From: Ophiodon elongatus
Lineage: Eukaryota > Chordata > Actinopteri > Perciformes > Hexagrammidae
DNA: 64,000 nt
Direction of reading: 5' to 3'
Assembly: GCA_016806645.1 (NCBI GenBank)
Contig: JACSYO010001815.1
Coordinates: 192,501 to 256,500, forward strand
The notes beneath the pieces were generated by a model that did not search any database, had not been told where the DNA came from, and worked only from the letters and a program-made list of their open reading frames with translations. Position numbers and translations under genes: made by a program. Shown piece by piece: positions 1 to 12,378 of the stretch. Each line of letters starts with the position of its first letter. The first letter of the stretch is position 1.

Positions 1-1
1 A

Positions 2-406
2 CGCGGCGCGCCGGGCAGCAAGGACTGGAGCGCGGCGCTGAAGGGCGGCGACGACCCGCTGTTCCTGGACTTCCTGAAGCAGTGCCTGGAGTGGGACCCG
101 GCGGTCCGGATGACGCCCAGCCAGGCGCTGCGCCACCCGTGGCTCCGGAGGCGGCTCCCCAAACCGCCCACGGGAACCACCGCGGGGGAAAAGACCTCCT
201 CCACCACCACCACCTCCTCCTCCAGACGCGGCACATCAACCACCACCGCCGCCGACGGCGCCGCCATCACCTCCATATCCAAGCTCGCCACCACCTCCTC
301 CACCACCACGTCCTCCTCCTCCAAAACCAGGACTAACTTGGCGGCGATCACCGACGCCAACGGGAACATCCAGCCGCGGACGGTGCTGCCCAAGCTGGTC
401 AGCTGA
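2..406 (+). CDS. dyrk2: DYRK2 dual-specificity kinase, C-terminal end of the last exon (partial)
   Basis: This is the 3' end of a coding exon that starts left of the window: 134 codons in frame 2, ending at TGA 404-406. It covers the end of the kinase domain (DPLFLDFLKQCLEWDP, then RMTPSQALRHPWL) and a short tail ending NGNIQPRTVLPKLVS, which I recognise as the vertebrate DYRK2 C-terminus. DYRK2 autophosphorylates on tyrosine and then acts as a Ser/Thr kinase, including on p53, and scaffolds an E3 ligase complex. The catalytic motifs lie outside the window. An oddity is the Ser/Thr-rich stretch at about 185-330 (ACC, TCC and AGC codons) between the kinase end and the conserved tail; it looks like a triplet expansion. 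dyrk2 next to ifng is the arrangement seen in other vertebrates, which supports the call. Confidence 0.95.
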   Translation, partial: RGAPGSKDWSAALKGGDDPLFLDFLKQCLEWDPAVRMTPSQALRHPWLRRRLPKPPTGTTAGEKTSSTTTTSSSRRGTSTTTAADGAAITSISKLATTSSTTTSSSSKTRTNLAAITDANGNIQPRTVLPKLVS

Positions 407-899
407 GAGCGGACGCACCCCGCGCTCGCTGTGAGTCGTGAAGCTGCGCTCGTGAGCGAAAACCGGCCGGGAAACCGAGCGAAACCGGTCCGGTCCGGTC
501 CCGGAGGAGCGCTTGTTTTGTTTCACGCTGGTCTTCGCGGCGTTTCGTCGCGAGGGTGCGTTCGGGACAAAGGAAACTTTATTGACAAAGTGGGAAATGC
601 GTTCAGCCTCCTCAAGTTCTCCAGACAGGAAGTGACCTCACGGGTTTAAACGCTTCACTCTGTAGCTCCAAACACTCAAACACACGTAAACAACATGGTG
701 CTGACGGAGGGAACAAAGCTTTTTTTTTTTATGTTTTTAACCACAGAATCTTTTTAGCTGATGAATCGACACCAAAAAAAATCTTTCTTATGATCTTAGT
801 TTTACGAGGTTTTATCTGCAGACACGATTGTTTACTGACAAGTCGGATACATCCTCGTAATACTTAAGTAACAGCTGCAAAAAAAAAACAAAAAAAACA

Positions 900-1290
900 A
901 CGATTAGCATGCTAATCTTTGTCTCATATATCACTATGAAATACCTTTTGTTACGTTTCAGTTTAGGGAACATAAGTGGGCACTTGTCATCACTTTAATG
1001 ACGATGAATCCGAACTGAACCATCAACCTGTTAGCTGGCTAACGTTCTTAGCTAGCCGTTGTTTTACAGTGTGTAGCTAGCCTGTGTTGACATGCTAGCT
1101 TAGTGCCTGTCAGCTGGCCAACTGTTAACCGGCTAATAACCGCTGGTTGTTTGTTTGGTGTCACGTTACGACCGATGTACAAACTTTAAACCAGTCAGCT
1201 GGCTATAGCTGGATAACTATTTGCCTTTTTTTGGCAGTCTGGTGGCTAGCCTTAGCCTTTTTTTAGCCATAGCCTGTTAGCACTGCCCAG
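900..1290. repeat. AT-rich stretch dense in GCTAGC / GCTAAC / TTAGC words
   Basis: Short words built on GCTAG, GCTAAC and TTAGC recur many times without a fixed period. The same style recurs at 5210-5345, 5930-6260 and 6660-7370. It resembles decayed copies of the TTAGCTTAGC-type element seen more intact at 23495-23760 and 57600-58230. No gene is seen. Confidence 0.5.
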
Positions 1291-1933
1291 CCTTACGAAG
1301 CACAGATTTAGAGTTTTTAAGCTTTTTTTTTTTTTTTCTTTTTTGGAAGGTTAGCAGGAAGAGAGTTGAAAGAAGTACATTTGGGTTAAGTCATGCCATT
1401 TTGTTCCCTATTTAATCAAAAAAATCAGATTATTGAGGATGCAAAATGTCTGTGATGACGGGAGAGTAGAAGGCAGTTATGAGTCGTGTTAAAATCAAAG
1501 GGCTCTGATATGAAAATAAATGGGAATGTAATTAACCAAAGTCTGGTAAAAGTAACTCGCTGGTATTTAATTAGCTAAACCAAGTGAATGATTTCTGATT
1601 CAGGAAATCTGCAAAAACTACATAAAGAAAAGCTAAAATAACAAGAGGACGGTTGTCTGGGTAACCGACAGACTACTTCTGACCATTCAGGACCATTTTA
1701 AAGACAATATTTAAATATTTATAGCCATTTTTATGAATTAAATGAAAAGAAAAATCTATAATTTTCTTTTTTTAGCGTGCTGATAAAACTCCCAAGACAC
1801 TAAATATAAATCTTCCATAAAGTAAGAGGTGGAAGAAGAGAGACCTCAGCATCCAGAATCGATTAAAACCAGGCTACATGGAGCCTCGATGTCTGAGGAT
1901 TATGTAACGTGAGCCCAGCAGATACAGCCTGAA

Positions 1934-2453
1934 GGTGGACTACATAGAGAACTACATAGAGGACTACATCCTCTACATAGAGGACTACATAAAGGACTAC
2001 ATCCTCTACATAGAGGACTACATCGAGGACTACATCCTCTACATAGAGGACTACATAGAGGACTACATAGAGAACTACATGGAGGATTACATAGAGGCCT
2101 ACATCCTCTACAAAGAGGACTATATAGAGAACTACAAAGAGTAGATGTAGGACTACATAGAGGACTACATAGAGGACCACATAGAGGACTACATGGAGGA
2201 CTACATATAGGACTACATCATCTACATAGAGGACTACATAGAGGACTACATGGAGGACTACATATAGGACTACATCATCTACATAGAGGACTACATATAG
2301 GACTACATCCTCTACATAAAGGACTACATATAGGACTACATCCTCTACATAGAGGACTACATCATCTACATAAAGGACTACATAGAGGACTACATGTAGG
2401 ACTACATAGAGGACTACATGTAGGACTACATAGAGGACTACATGTAGGACTAC
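1934..2453. repeat. 12-bp minisatellite (GAGGACTACATA units)
   Basis: About 43 units of a 12-bp motif, GAGGACTACATA with variants such as CTCTACATAGAG. The period is a multiple of three, which explains the spurious open frames on both strands here. Confidence 0.95.
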
Positions 2454-2618
2454 AGCTGTTTGTATCTTCTGGGTTGAACTGGTTGGTTTTGTCTTAGAGA
2501 GAAACAGAGAGGTTTGAAGTATTTAGACTTGATATTGTAACGTTATTTGGGACTTAAAGCCTCGTGAGCAGCATATTCAGAATTACTGTCACAAAGAAGT
2601 ACAATCTCTGAAGCTAAC

Positions 2619-2705
2619 GCAACGTTAGCATGTGACTGATATGCGACGTTAGCATGTGACTGATACGCGACGTTAGCATGTGACTGACACGCGACGTTAG
2701 CATGA
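2619..2705. repeat. 24-bp tandem repeat
   Basis: Four copies of a unit that starts GCGACGTTAGCATGTGACTG, beginning at 2619, 2643, 2667 and 2691. The last copy is incomplete. Confidence 0.9.
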
Positions 2706-2859
2706 TAGTCGACGGTGCTCCGGTTTCAATTCAGGTTTTCTCTCAAAGTAATGAACACTTCTGAGAGGATTTGGACACTAAACATATCCATTAAAACACA
2801 CTAACAAATAATAATATCATAAAAAAGGGGTCCAGTCACATCAGTATGTGTTGCAGTTA

Positions 2860-3400
2860 TATATAATAGTGGTATATAAGAAGTGGACGTAGTCACCGTG
2901 ACGTCAGCCGTAGGTTTGTGGCGTGCCGTTCTGAAGTTTGAGTCCGCCATCTTGGTTTTTGGCCGTCGCCATCTTGGTTTTTTGCAACCACTAGTGACAC
3001 GAGGGGGCGGAGCTAAGTGCAACTGCTGAATGAAGACATTTTTAAGCGACCAAAATGTTACAGTAAACTTTAATGAGTTGAAAACACTGTGAAAGACGAA
3101 AACACAGACAACGCCGTGGTGTCGACCTGTCAATCACCTTGTAGCCCCGCCCCTAAAGCATCCCATGCTTTAAGGTCTGTTTGACTCTAAATGACCATAA
3201 TTTACTAAATGAACATCATGCTGTATTGAAGAAGACTTGAAACTAGAGATTGAGACATAAACTCATGTTTACAATGTTTACTGAGGGAATAAATCAAGAG
3301 AGAGTCATTTTCTATAGACTTCTATACAACCAGAGGAGTCGCCCCCTGGTGGTCAGGAGAGAGAATGCAGCTTTAACACATGAAGGAATCACTCTGCCAC
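2860..3400 (+). mobile_element. Dispersed non-autonomous element, copy A
   Basis: This matches at high identity with sequence near 15010, 27140, 49555 and 61960. Landmarks in order are GAAGTGGACGTAGTCACC (2880), CGCCATCTTGG (2940-2975), GGGGCGGAGCTAAG (3003), the stretch GTCAATCACCTTGTAGCCCC (3128), and CAACCAGAGGAGTCGCCCCC (3328). There is no coding capacity. I infer a short transposon or SINE-like element; the class is not identified. It carries one CTCF-like motif at 3338-3355. Confidence 0.75.
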
Positions 3401-3599
3401 TTCCTGGTGTGACTGGGTCTAGTAGTACAAGTACTAGTAGTACAAGTACACAGTATTACGACAGAGAAACAGATAAAATACGACAGATCCAAAAAATATC
3501 GGGGGAGGAGGTGAGGAGTTATTTATTTACAACAATTTAATATTTATTAATCTAATCTACATATTTACTATGATGTGCAGTTCATATCGTATACTTGAA

Positions 3600-3708
3600 T
3601 GTGTGTGCGTGCGTGTTGTATGTAGCTGTGTGTGTGCGTGTGTGTGCGTGTGTGTGTGTGTGTGTGCGTGTGTGCGTGTGTGCGTGTGTGCGTGTGTGCG
3701 TGTGTGCG

Positions 3709-3739
<31 letters not shown>

Positions 3740-3740
3740 C
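3600..3740. repeat. (GT)n / (GTGTGC)n microsatellite
   Basis: Dinucleotide GT with regular GTGTGC interruptions. Open frames of Cys-Val or Thr-His over it are artefacts. Confidence 0.95.
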
Positions 3741-3854
3741 GATGTAACGAGAGGGTTTTCTTAAAGCTTGTTCCCTCACACACAAACCTATATCGACATA
3801 AAAAAAACAACTGTACCTGAACGCACCCACAGGAAGTCGAGTCATACGAGGAAG

Positions 3855-3903
3855 AGAAGGAGGAGGAGGTGAAGGAGGAGGAGGAGGAGGAGGAGGAGGA
3901 GGA
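3855..3903. repeat. (GGA)n microsatellite
   Basis: A run of GGA/GAG triplets in the flank downstream of dyrk2. Confidence 0.9.
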
Positions 3904-5099
3904 ACCGTGATGTACTGTAGCACATGGGAGGACGGTGACGTGATGCGCAGGAGGAACTGATGATGTAAAACAACACAGACGCTGCCTGCTGGTCCTCTCT
4001 GATGTTTATGTTTGTTTTCTAAGGATTTGATTGGTTGATTGTGTTTTTTTATTTTTATTTTTTTTTTAAGAGAGTGCTGAGAGTCGTAACTTTGTGCCTT
4101 CAGTATCTCGTCGCCATGACAACGCCCCCCCCCCCCACCACAAAAAAAAAACACACACCTGCAGACACAAAAAAACACGCAAACATTTACAGTGAAAAAC
4201 TCGTCATTAGGCCAAAGCGGGCGTTCTGATTGGCTCCTGGATTTGTCCTAGAGAAGCCCAAAGACGCCACGTGAACCCTCGCGACCTCTGACCTCACCGA
4301 AAACCCAGAAGGAAGTGTGACCGCGGAGTAGTAGAGCCTGAGGCTCGCGGTTCAGTTAACGCGCCAACGTTAGCGTCCTGAATGTTTATTCAACTCTGGT
4401 TCTGTTTTAAACTATTTAACGCAATAATAAAATAATATTTGAGGAATTTATCAAAGAGAAATTTGCTCAATACTTTATTGTTAACAATAATAAATTATGT
4501 AAATCTGAAGGTTAGTCGTGCCAACGCGTGAATAAAAAATACATCATAAATTATAGGCCAGTAGACTTGAATACAGCGTAAAGGGAGCGTTGTATGGAAG
4601 TACATTACCGCCAGGAAAAGTTAGTAACAAATTAGGAAGGATAAAAAATACTAAATCAAAATTATGACATGATATTACAATGTTTTCAACACAGAGCTGC
4701 ACAACTATACGTAAGTTGTAGCCTCTTTATGCAAAACACACAGAGAACATTGAAAACATATTTAAACATATTTTTCTAATTGGGTAAATTTGACTTTTAC
4801 CTTAAAAACTCATAAGTATAAATTATTAAATTATCATTTTGATCCACTATCTTATAGTTTAGTCAGAAACTCAAAATATATTGACTTAAAGAAAGTCATG
4901 ACTTGGATTTAGCATCTCATTGATACATTTATATTCACTTAGTTTCCCATAGTTTTGATTCACTATCATTATTTTGTATTGTTCTTTTTAACAATTAATG
5001 TTTTTTTTCCTGGTTGTTTTGTGCTTCCATCTTGTTTACAGAACCAGCTCAACGCACCGATCGCCTGTTGTAGCTTTAAACTGATTAACACTGACATAA

Positions 5100-5131
5100 A
5101 GTGTGTGTGTGGGGGGGCGGGGGGGGGGGGG
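5100..5131. repeat. G-run (possible quadruplex former)
   Basis: GT repeats lead into a nearly pure run of about 23 G residues on the + strand. Confidence 0.8.
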
Positions 5132-6659
5132 ATTATAAAACATGGCTGCACAATGTACAGACACATATCAGCCAACTGTCGCCTCGGCGACGACGCCTGC
5201 TGACGACAGGGCTAAGCTAACACTAGCCGATCGACCGCTAGCGTCCAGCCGCTAGCTGCTGCACTGACGTTCATGAAGCTAGCTTACTGCTAACTGACCG
5301 CTAGCAGCACGTTACACGTTTATAACTGCTAGCTGTTAGCGTTAAGGTGGTTTTTAAAGCACGGGATGCACCGATTGTAAAACTCTGTGCCGATACCAAC
5401 GTTTTGTTTATGTTGTTTTTGTTGTTTTTCGTTGTTATTTATTCCCCCTATTGTGCCGGGGAAACAAAGAAATCATTATATAAAATAAAAACAGTTTTAA
5501 AGTCATTACATTCTTTGCGTGAGCACAAAATCAATCATAAAAATTTATAAAAACCTTTAATATAACGTTCTTTCACATGAAAAATGTCTTTTTTTAGCTG
5601 CTACATAAATATTAATAAGAATGTTTCAGTACTTACAAAACACTCTTTGTATAACATAAATGTAATTAAATATAAATAGGGCTAACTTTCACCTTTTGTG
5701 TTTTTCATAAAGTGTAATATTTCCACACCGCCGACAGTTTCTTTCACTTTTATATATAAACACAAGTCTCGTTCATTCGGCCAATGAATCGGTGCATCCC
5801 CACTTCTTTTTCTCTCATGTTGGTACCTCAGACTGCTCAGTTATCATTGTTGTTATGATTATTACTGTTGTCATTGTTGTGACTAACACCCAGGGCATTT
5901 GGTTTGAATCTACCAAAGTGCATTCCTTTACAAAGCTAGCTGCGAGCTAGCTGCGAGCTAGCTGAGAGCTAGCTGCTCAAACAGACAGACGGGTTAGAAA
6001 GTAAGACAGAAAGCAGAAAGCAAGTGAATAGAAGGAAACAAGAGAAGCTTCCTCACAATAAATACGGAAGGAGAACATGTGTTTGTTTTTTTAAGTTTAT
6101 GATAACAGGCTGCCGTCACACAGGAACATGAAGTCTGGTTTAACCGACCTCTTGGTAGCATTCAGAAACGTGTGAAAGCACCTGTAGCCTAACTAGCCTG
6201 CTAGCTCGCTACCATGCTAGCCAGGTAGCCTACTAGCTTCTATCAAGAGGTCCCCGTTAGCCGCTGTTAGCGTGAAGCCGCGCTGTATTTCTGTGACGTT
6301 TGCCAGCTGGTTTTTATTGTGGATTTTATCTGTAAATAATGTGGAAAAAATGTTTGAATAATATGTTTTTTGGGGGGGAGGGGGGGAGTGAATGCGCTGC
6401 TGTGCCGCGGCCAGTTTTACAATGTACTGTATCTACTGTACAGAACACAGAAGTCAACACTTTTCTAGTGAGCCTTTGTTAAATTTTATTGTGGTGGAAA
6501 AATTATTATTATTATTAATAAAACAATTTTATTGTTCATCTTTACGTATTGTTCTTTCAAGGAGTTTAAGCTTAAAAGCTTAAAAGACACATTTAAAGCA
6601 CAAGTTCGGAATTCTATATTCAGAATTTTATCATTCTTTCACTTTAAATTCAGGGGTCA

Positions 6660-7370
6660 TGGTTTTCAGCTACCAAGCTAATGCTACAAAGTGTTAGCTA
6701 CCAAATTAATATTACAACGTTTTAGCGAACAAGCTAACATTAAAGGTTTTTAGCTTTCAAAATAAGGTTTCAACGTTTAAATCTACCAAATGAATATTAC
6801 GTTTACAGCTAACAAGCTAACGTTTAAATGTTTTTAGCTTTCAAGACAAGGTTAGAATGTTTTTAGCTACCAAATTAATATTGCAATGTTTTAAGCGTAA
6901 AAGCTAACGTTACAACGTTTTAGCTACCATGCTAACGTTAAAATCAAGATAAAGTTACAATGTTTTTAGCTACCATGGTAACAAAACTACATGTTAGCTT
7001 GGTAGCTTTTCCTACATTAACTAAAAATGTTATGTTAGCTTGCACTAGCTAACTAACATTACTGTTTGTTCATGTTTTGTCATTTCAAGTATTTATAAAA
7101 TGTAGTTTCTGGTGGGATTAGGGTATAAAAATTGACAAAACAATTGGAAGAAAAAAAAGATGCCGTCAAACATTAGCACTAACTGTTAGCTTGCTAGCTA
7201 ATGTTAGCTTATATATGCTAACAATGAATGTTATTTTAGAGTTACGTTAGCATCTTCCTATATTGATGCGATAAATACCAGATTAGTATAAAAATAATGC
7301 TAATTTTGGATTATGGAAGTAATAATTCTGCTAAAATGTTAGTTAGCTATTAGTTAATTGATTGTTTACA
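6660..7370. repeat. Decayed repeat region with GCTAAC / TTTTAGC words
   Basis: Phrases such as ACAACGTTTTAGCTACCA and TTTTAGCTTTCAA recur irregularly. This is AT-rich noncoding DNA with no gene. Confidence 0.5.
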
Positions 7371-9050
7371 CTTTAATACTGATACTTGCTGTTTGGAGTT
7401 TTTCCTTCATACCAAATCTGATGTAAACAATATATAAAAATATAATTTTATTTACCTTTCTGTTAAAAATCAATCACCAGAGGTGGAAGAACTCAGATAT
7501 TCTACATAAATTAAAGTAGTATAACGCTGTAAAAAACAATATATTTGTTTTAACTTTTTTGCAAGATGCTTTTTATATATTTTGTTTTATATTTATTATA
7601 TTTATTAATATCTGCTGTGGACTCTTCGGGGCAACACAAAGCGAGTCTTAGCACCTGAATCCATTGTTTTTCTCTGCATTCATCAAATTATAGTTTTATT
7701 TAGCTGGCGCTTTTATTCAAAGAGACTTTTTAAAAAAAAAAAAAAAAGTGCATTCAACCATGTTGTCTGCAGAAGATTTTAAATACACCAAATATCTTTG
7801 TAAAATGTATAAATATGCATAAAATGGCGTCAACAACACTAGCTATAAAAAGAAAGCATGACAATTTCACCCTGAGGTTTATTTAGTGGGTGAATTGGAG
7901 CTTTAAAGCCAACATACTGTAATAATATAAATTAATTTGACCTTTAACTACTTCCAGTGTGCGGTCCGCGTGTTTATTGTTTATTGTTTGTTGTTTGTCT
8001 TCTTTTGATTCAAACATGTCAACAATCTGGGTTTATTTGACTTTGGCTGCAACTAACAATTAGTTTCATCACCAGATTGGTTTTGAGAATAAAATGTAAG
8101 AAGCCCGACGTGACGTCTTCAGATTGTTTTTCGGTGCAAAAGATAATTAATTTATCATCAAATAAAACAGAGAAAAGCAACAAATATGTTGTAAACAATC
8201 AAAATAACTGCAGATGATTTTTTTTTCTGATGAAAGGCAGCATGTCACACGTGCACATATTCCCTCTTTCTCGCCTGTCATTGATGAGATAATTGGTTCG
8301 CCGTGGTAACGAGGAGCAGCCATGTGATTGGAGCAGCTGTGCTCCGTATTAGGCGGCGGGGAGATTAGCAGGAAGGACACGGCTGCTAATTATAGAAGCT
8401 AGCATGAAGCTAACAGGCTAACTGCTCAGAGCAGCTCTGCAGGAGCAGCCGCTGCCTGGCTCAAGGGCGGCCGGTTCGGGGGATTCTACCCATAATGCAG
8501 CGGTCCTGCAGTGTGGGGTGATTGACAGCTGGTCATTCGTAGAAAGCCTGAACTAAGAGCTCATTTAATTATTTAATGGGCAATCCGTTGATTCATCATG
8601 TTCAATGGTGAAAAATTATTCGATTAATTTACTTAAAGGGAGAGTTCAAATGTTCAAAAGTGTTTTTTTATATATATCGAACACTCAAACTGATACTGAC
8701 TCTTTTAGGGGCCTAAAATACGCAGTACATCTACTGTAGTAATACACTGACTATGTAGAAGTACCTCATACAACCACACTTCAAAACATCCAGACTGTCA
8801 CTCTAAGTGAAAGGAGCAACACCAGAGTATACGAATAGAAGTACAAGTACATGTAAGAGAGATAAGAGGTTCTGTTCTGTATCCATGAGGCAGCTACAGA
8901 CACCTGCCGACTCACCTGTGGCTCTGCTGGCCCTCCTGCTCTCTGATTGGCTGACCAGAGATTAGCTCCCTATTAGCAGCTAATTGTCCAACCAAGAATT
9001 ACAAGGAGCACACACACAATATAATGCAGTGTTAAAGAATGAAAAGACAG
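7371..9050. other. Intergenic, mostly featureless; two non-repetitive patches
   Basis: I see no exon here. Two patches, 8245-8400 and 8920-9000, are non-repetitive and balanced in composition, with TAATTA, GATAA and CCAAT-like words. They stand out from the AT-rich surroundings and could be conserved noncoding elements, but alignment is needed to say so. Confidence 0.3.
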
Positions 9051-9207
9051 TAAATAAAATAAATGTAAATTATTAAAATTATTAAAACTATTAAAATTAT
9101 TAAAATAAAATTATTTTAATTTAATTTAATTTAAATAATGCTAAATCAAGAAATTAAAAAAATGATAGTGAATAACAAAATAATGATAATAAATAAAGAA
9201 ATTGTTA

Positions 9208-9248
<41 letters not shown>

Positions 9249-9260
9249 GTAATAATAGAG
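9050..9260. repeat. AT-rich low complexity with (TAA)n
   Basis: ATTAAA and TTTAATT-type repeats run into an (AAT)n array at about 9212-9250. A shorter (AAT)n lies at 9518-9545. Confidence 0.9.
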
Positions 9261-9794
9261 CAAAAAGCTCATTTATAAAATTACAAATAAAAAAGAGAAA
9301 TATAAAATATACCAGATAAAATAACAACAGCATTGGTAATCGTCTCTAATCGTTGTTGTGAAGTTCTGTTCCTTCCAGGAGAGAAGAACGAGGTAAAAGC
9401 TACGACTGAAGCTTTAAAACACACGTGGAACTGGCAGTAATGTTTTTTTTAAAACATTCTAGGCGATAAAACTTACGGCCCAAAATGTGCCCACAAAGAC
9501 CAGAACATGTATAATATATAATAATAATAATAATAATAATATATAATGAGCTTCATCTGTTGATAGCAACGTGTTTTCCTTTTTTTTTTCCTTTGTTTTC
9601 ATGGTTTTTTTATCGTTGCTGCAAAAGAACCTCACAGTCGGTTTAGTTTCCGCGGTCGCCGTGGCAACGGCACGCCTTAACGTTGAATATTCCCCAACGA
9701 TGAGCGGCGGTTTATCCCGAGTCTCCGCTGAGTCAGTGAACGTCTCCTCGTTGAGGTTAATCTGGATCCTCTTCTGTTTGGGCTTCTGATGTCC

Positions 9795-9825
9795 CGTGTG
9801 TGCGTGTGTGTGTGTGTGTGTGTGT

Positions 9826-9873
<48 letters not shown>

Positions 9874-9946
9874 TGTGTTATGTGTGTGTGTGTGTGTGTG
9901 CATTTCTATTTAAATCTGGATCTAGCTCAGCAGGAGATCATGACGG

Positions 9947-10011
<65 letters not shown>

Positions 10012-10012
10012 A
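9795..10012. repeat. (GT)n followed by (CA)n in inverted orientation
   Basis: GT repeats cover 9795-9902 and CA repeats 9948-10012, separated by about 45 unique bases. The facing arrays are complementary and could fold back. Confidence 0.95.
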
Positions 10013-11234
10013 GTAACCTGATAGAGTGTGGCTTGCTGCAAGGGATTATGGGTCCAAATTAATATCCACTTACGGTCCGAATGTTAAAGCGCCTTCACTC
10101 AGGTCGCAGGTGCAAACTGTTTACTTTATAACGGAGCAGCTTATCAAACGACAACCTCTACTTGACATTTATTGTTTATAATATAAATCCAGACACTACT
10201 TTACCTTCATGAACCAATCAGATCTGTGGGAGAACCTGAATACGGGACTTAAATAAAGGTCGTAAACTGTCAAATTTAAACTTTTAAACAGAATTTCTTT
10301 AAAAAAAAAGAGAGTAAAAGTGCTCCGATCTTTTGTAACACTGTCAATACTACGGTGTAGAAATACTCCGAGTACAGCATTCAGAACTTCAAGTAAAGGT
10401 ACAAAAGTATTAGCATCAAATTATAATCAAAGTAAAAGTAAAAGTAACCGACGAGTGTTTTGAGACTGAATTTTGAACATTGAAGTTTAGCAAGCGAATC
10501 CCAATGTATATAAAGAAAAATATGAATAATTCATATTTTAAACGTTTGATATCCTTTGTTCTTATATCTTGGATTATCTTTGGTTATTTTCTAACATTTA
10601 AATAATTAAATTGTTCTTATTTATGGCAAAATAGAAACGTGTTAAAAAAAGAACTCACTCCCGTGTTAACGATTTAATTTGCATGTCGAAAAACCCAGAC
10701 ATCGGATACTTCATCGTCCATGGTGTTTAGCCTAGCTTAGCACAATGGCTGGGCGCAGGGGGGAATGTTAGCCTAGCTCCATAAAACGTTTACAAATAGA
10801 CGTTCTAATTCTGTTTATTGAAAACGTAGGAATGCCTGAGAGTCCAGGTCGAGGGACAAGAGAGCCCCCGTTGTAAAGAAGGTCAGAAGACAGACTGTCG
10901 ATGACAGATCCTTTCTCCGTACCCCCCACCAGCACTCCCAGCATGCACCGGGCTGTCACCTGAGCAGGTTAAGGGGGGGGGGGGTCAGGGGGCTCTGACC
11001 TACAGACCCAGATAATGAAGAGAAAGGACAGCGTGGAGGAGTCAGCTGATGAGAGAATGAGCAGCAGGTGTCACACGCTGGCGGCCATCTTGGCTCCACG
11101 GGTTGCAGCCGGGAGGCGGTTGCCGAGGTAACTGGTGGCTGGTGTCTTGTTTACGTTGCCGTGGCGATGTTTTGACCAAACTGTGTCTGCAAAAGCTCTT
11201 TGTGTTTTTTACATTTCAGCATTGTTTTCATTCA
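10013..11234. other. Intergenic; remnants of common dispersed repeats only
   Basis: At 10340-10450 is a copy of the dispersed TACTT/AAGTA-rich sequence (other copies at 14510, 27880, 30340, 54205, 58930 and 62840). At 10720-10790 is a TTAGCCTAGCTTAGCA-type fragment. No exon is supported. Confidence 0.5.
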
Positions 11235-12112
11235 CACCTTAAACCCAGGTTATACCTTCTAGTAAACATCTTAAACCCAAGTTAAACCTTCTTCAAACAT
11301 ATTAAACCCAGATTAAACTTTCTACAAACATCTTAAACCCAGATTAAACCTTCTACAAACATCCTAAACCCAGATTAAACCTTCTACAAATACCTTAAAC
11401 CCAAGTTAAACCTTCTACAAACATCTTAAACCCAGGTTAAACCTTCTACAAACATCCTAAACCCAGGTTAAACCTTCTACAAATACCTTAAACCCAAGTT
11501 AAACCTTCTACAAACATCTTAAACCCAGGTTAAACCTTCTACAAACATATTAAACCCAAGCTAAACCTTCTATAAACATCTTAAACCCAGGTTAATCCTT
11601 CTATAAACATCTTAAACCCAGATTAAACCTTCTATAAACATCTTAAACCCAGATTAATCCTTCTATAAACATCCTAAACCCAGATTAAACCTTCTATAAA
11701 CATCCTAAACCCAGATTAATCCTTCTATAAACATCTTAAACCCAGATTAAACCTTCTACAAACATCTTAAACCCAGATTAATCCTTCTACAAACATCTTA
11801 AACCCAGATTAAACCTTCTACAAACATCTTAAACCCAGATTAAACCTTCTATAAACATCTTAAACCCAGATTAAACCTTCTATAAACATCTTAAACCCAG
11901 ATTAAACCTTCTATAAACATCTTAAACCCAGATTAAACCTTCTATAAACATCTTAAACCCAGATTAAACCTTCTATAAACATCCTAAACCCAGATTAAAC
12001 CTTCTATAAACATCCTAAACCCAGATTAATCCTTCTATAAACATCCTAAACCCAGATTAAACCTTCTATAAACATCTTAAACCCAGATTAAACCTTCTAT
12101 AAACATCCTAAA
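11235..12112. repeat. 31-bp minisatellite, about 28 copies
   Basis: The unit begins CTTAAACCCAGATTAAACCT and is 31 bp long. Copies differ mainly at CTACAAACA/CTATAAACA and CTTAAACCC/CCTAAACCC. It is not a vertebrate telomere array, although CCTAAACCC recalls telomere-type words. Confidence 0.95.
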
Positions 12113-12378
12113 GACCAGGCTGTCCACTTTTACCATCTGCAACATCACAGTTATAAACACATTAATGCATCAATAATTACGTTTACGTGAGACGGAGTAT
12201 TTTAAACTGTGGTACTTTTACTTCAGTAAAAGTTCTGAGTACTTCTTCCTCCTCCGATAGCTTCACAACACACAGTTATTTTAACTGGTTTCAATAATCA
12301 GTCTGATCGATGAACCAGTCGGTAAGAGTTGGTTCCAGACAATCTGAAACCCTAAATATACGACCGGTCATGGGAACT

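Larger units (their letters stand above)
407..6540 (+). other. dyrk2: Putative long 3' UTR / downstream flank of dyrk2
   Basis: No coding sequence follows the dyrk2 stop. The first 250 bases are GC-rich and then composition becomes AT-rich. A plausible transcript end is AATAAA at 6517-6522, preceded by a long T- and A-rich stretch and followed by T-rich sequence. DYRK2 transcripts have long 3' UTRs in other vertebrates, so a UTR of about 6 kb is possible, but earlier AATAAA words exist and the stretch contains repeats listed separately. The true end cannot be fixed from sequence alone. Confidence 0.35.

Noticed and set aside
1863..2180. Open frames on both strands with Asp-Tyr-Ile and Val-Leu-Tyr repeats
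   Set aside because: They result from a 12-bp minisatellite whose period is a multiple of three; no start context or splice signals.
11235..12112. Interstitial telomere
   Set aside because: Period is 31 bp and the vertebrate TTAGGG repeat is absent.
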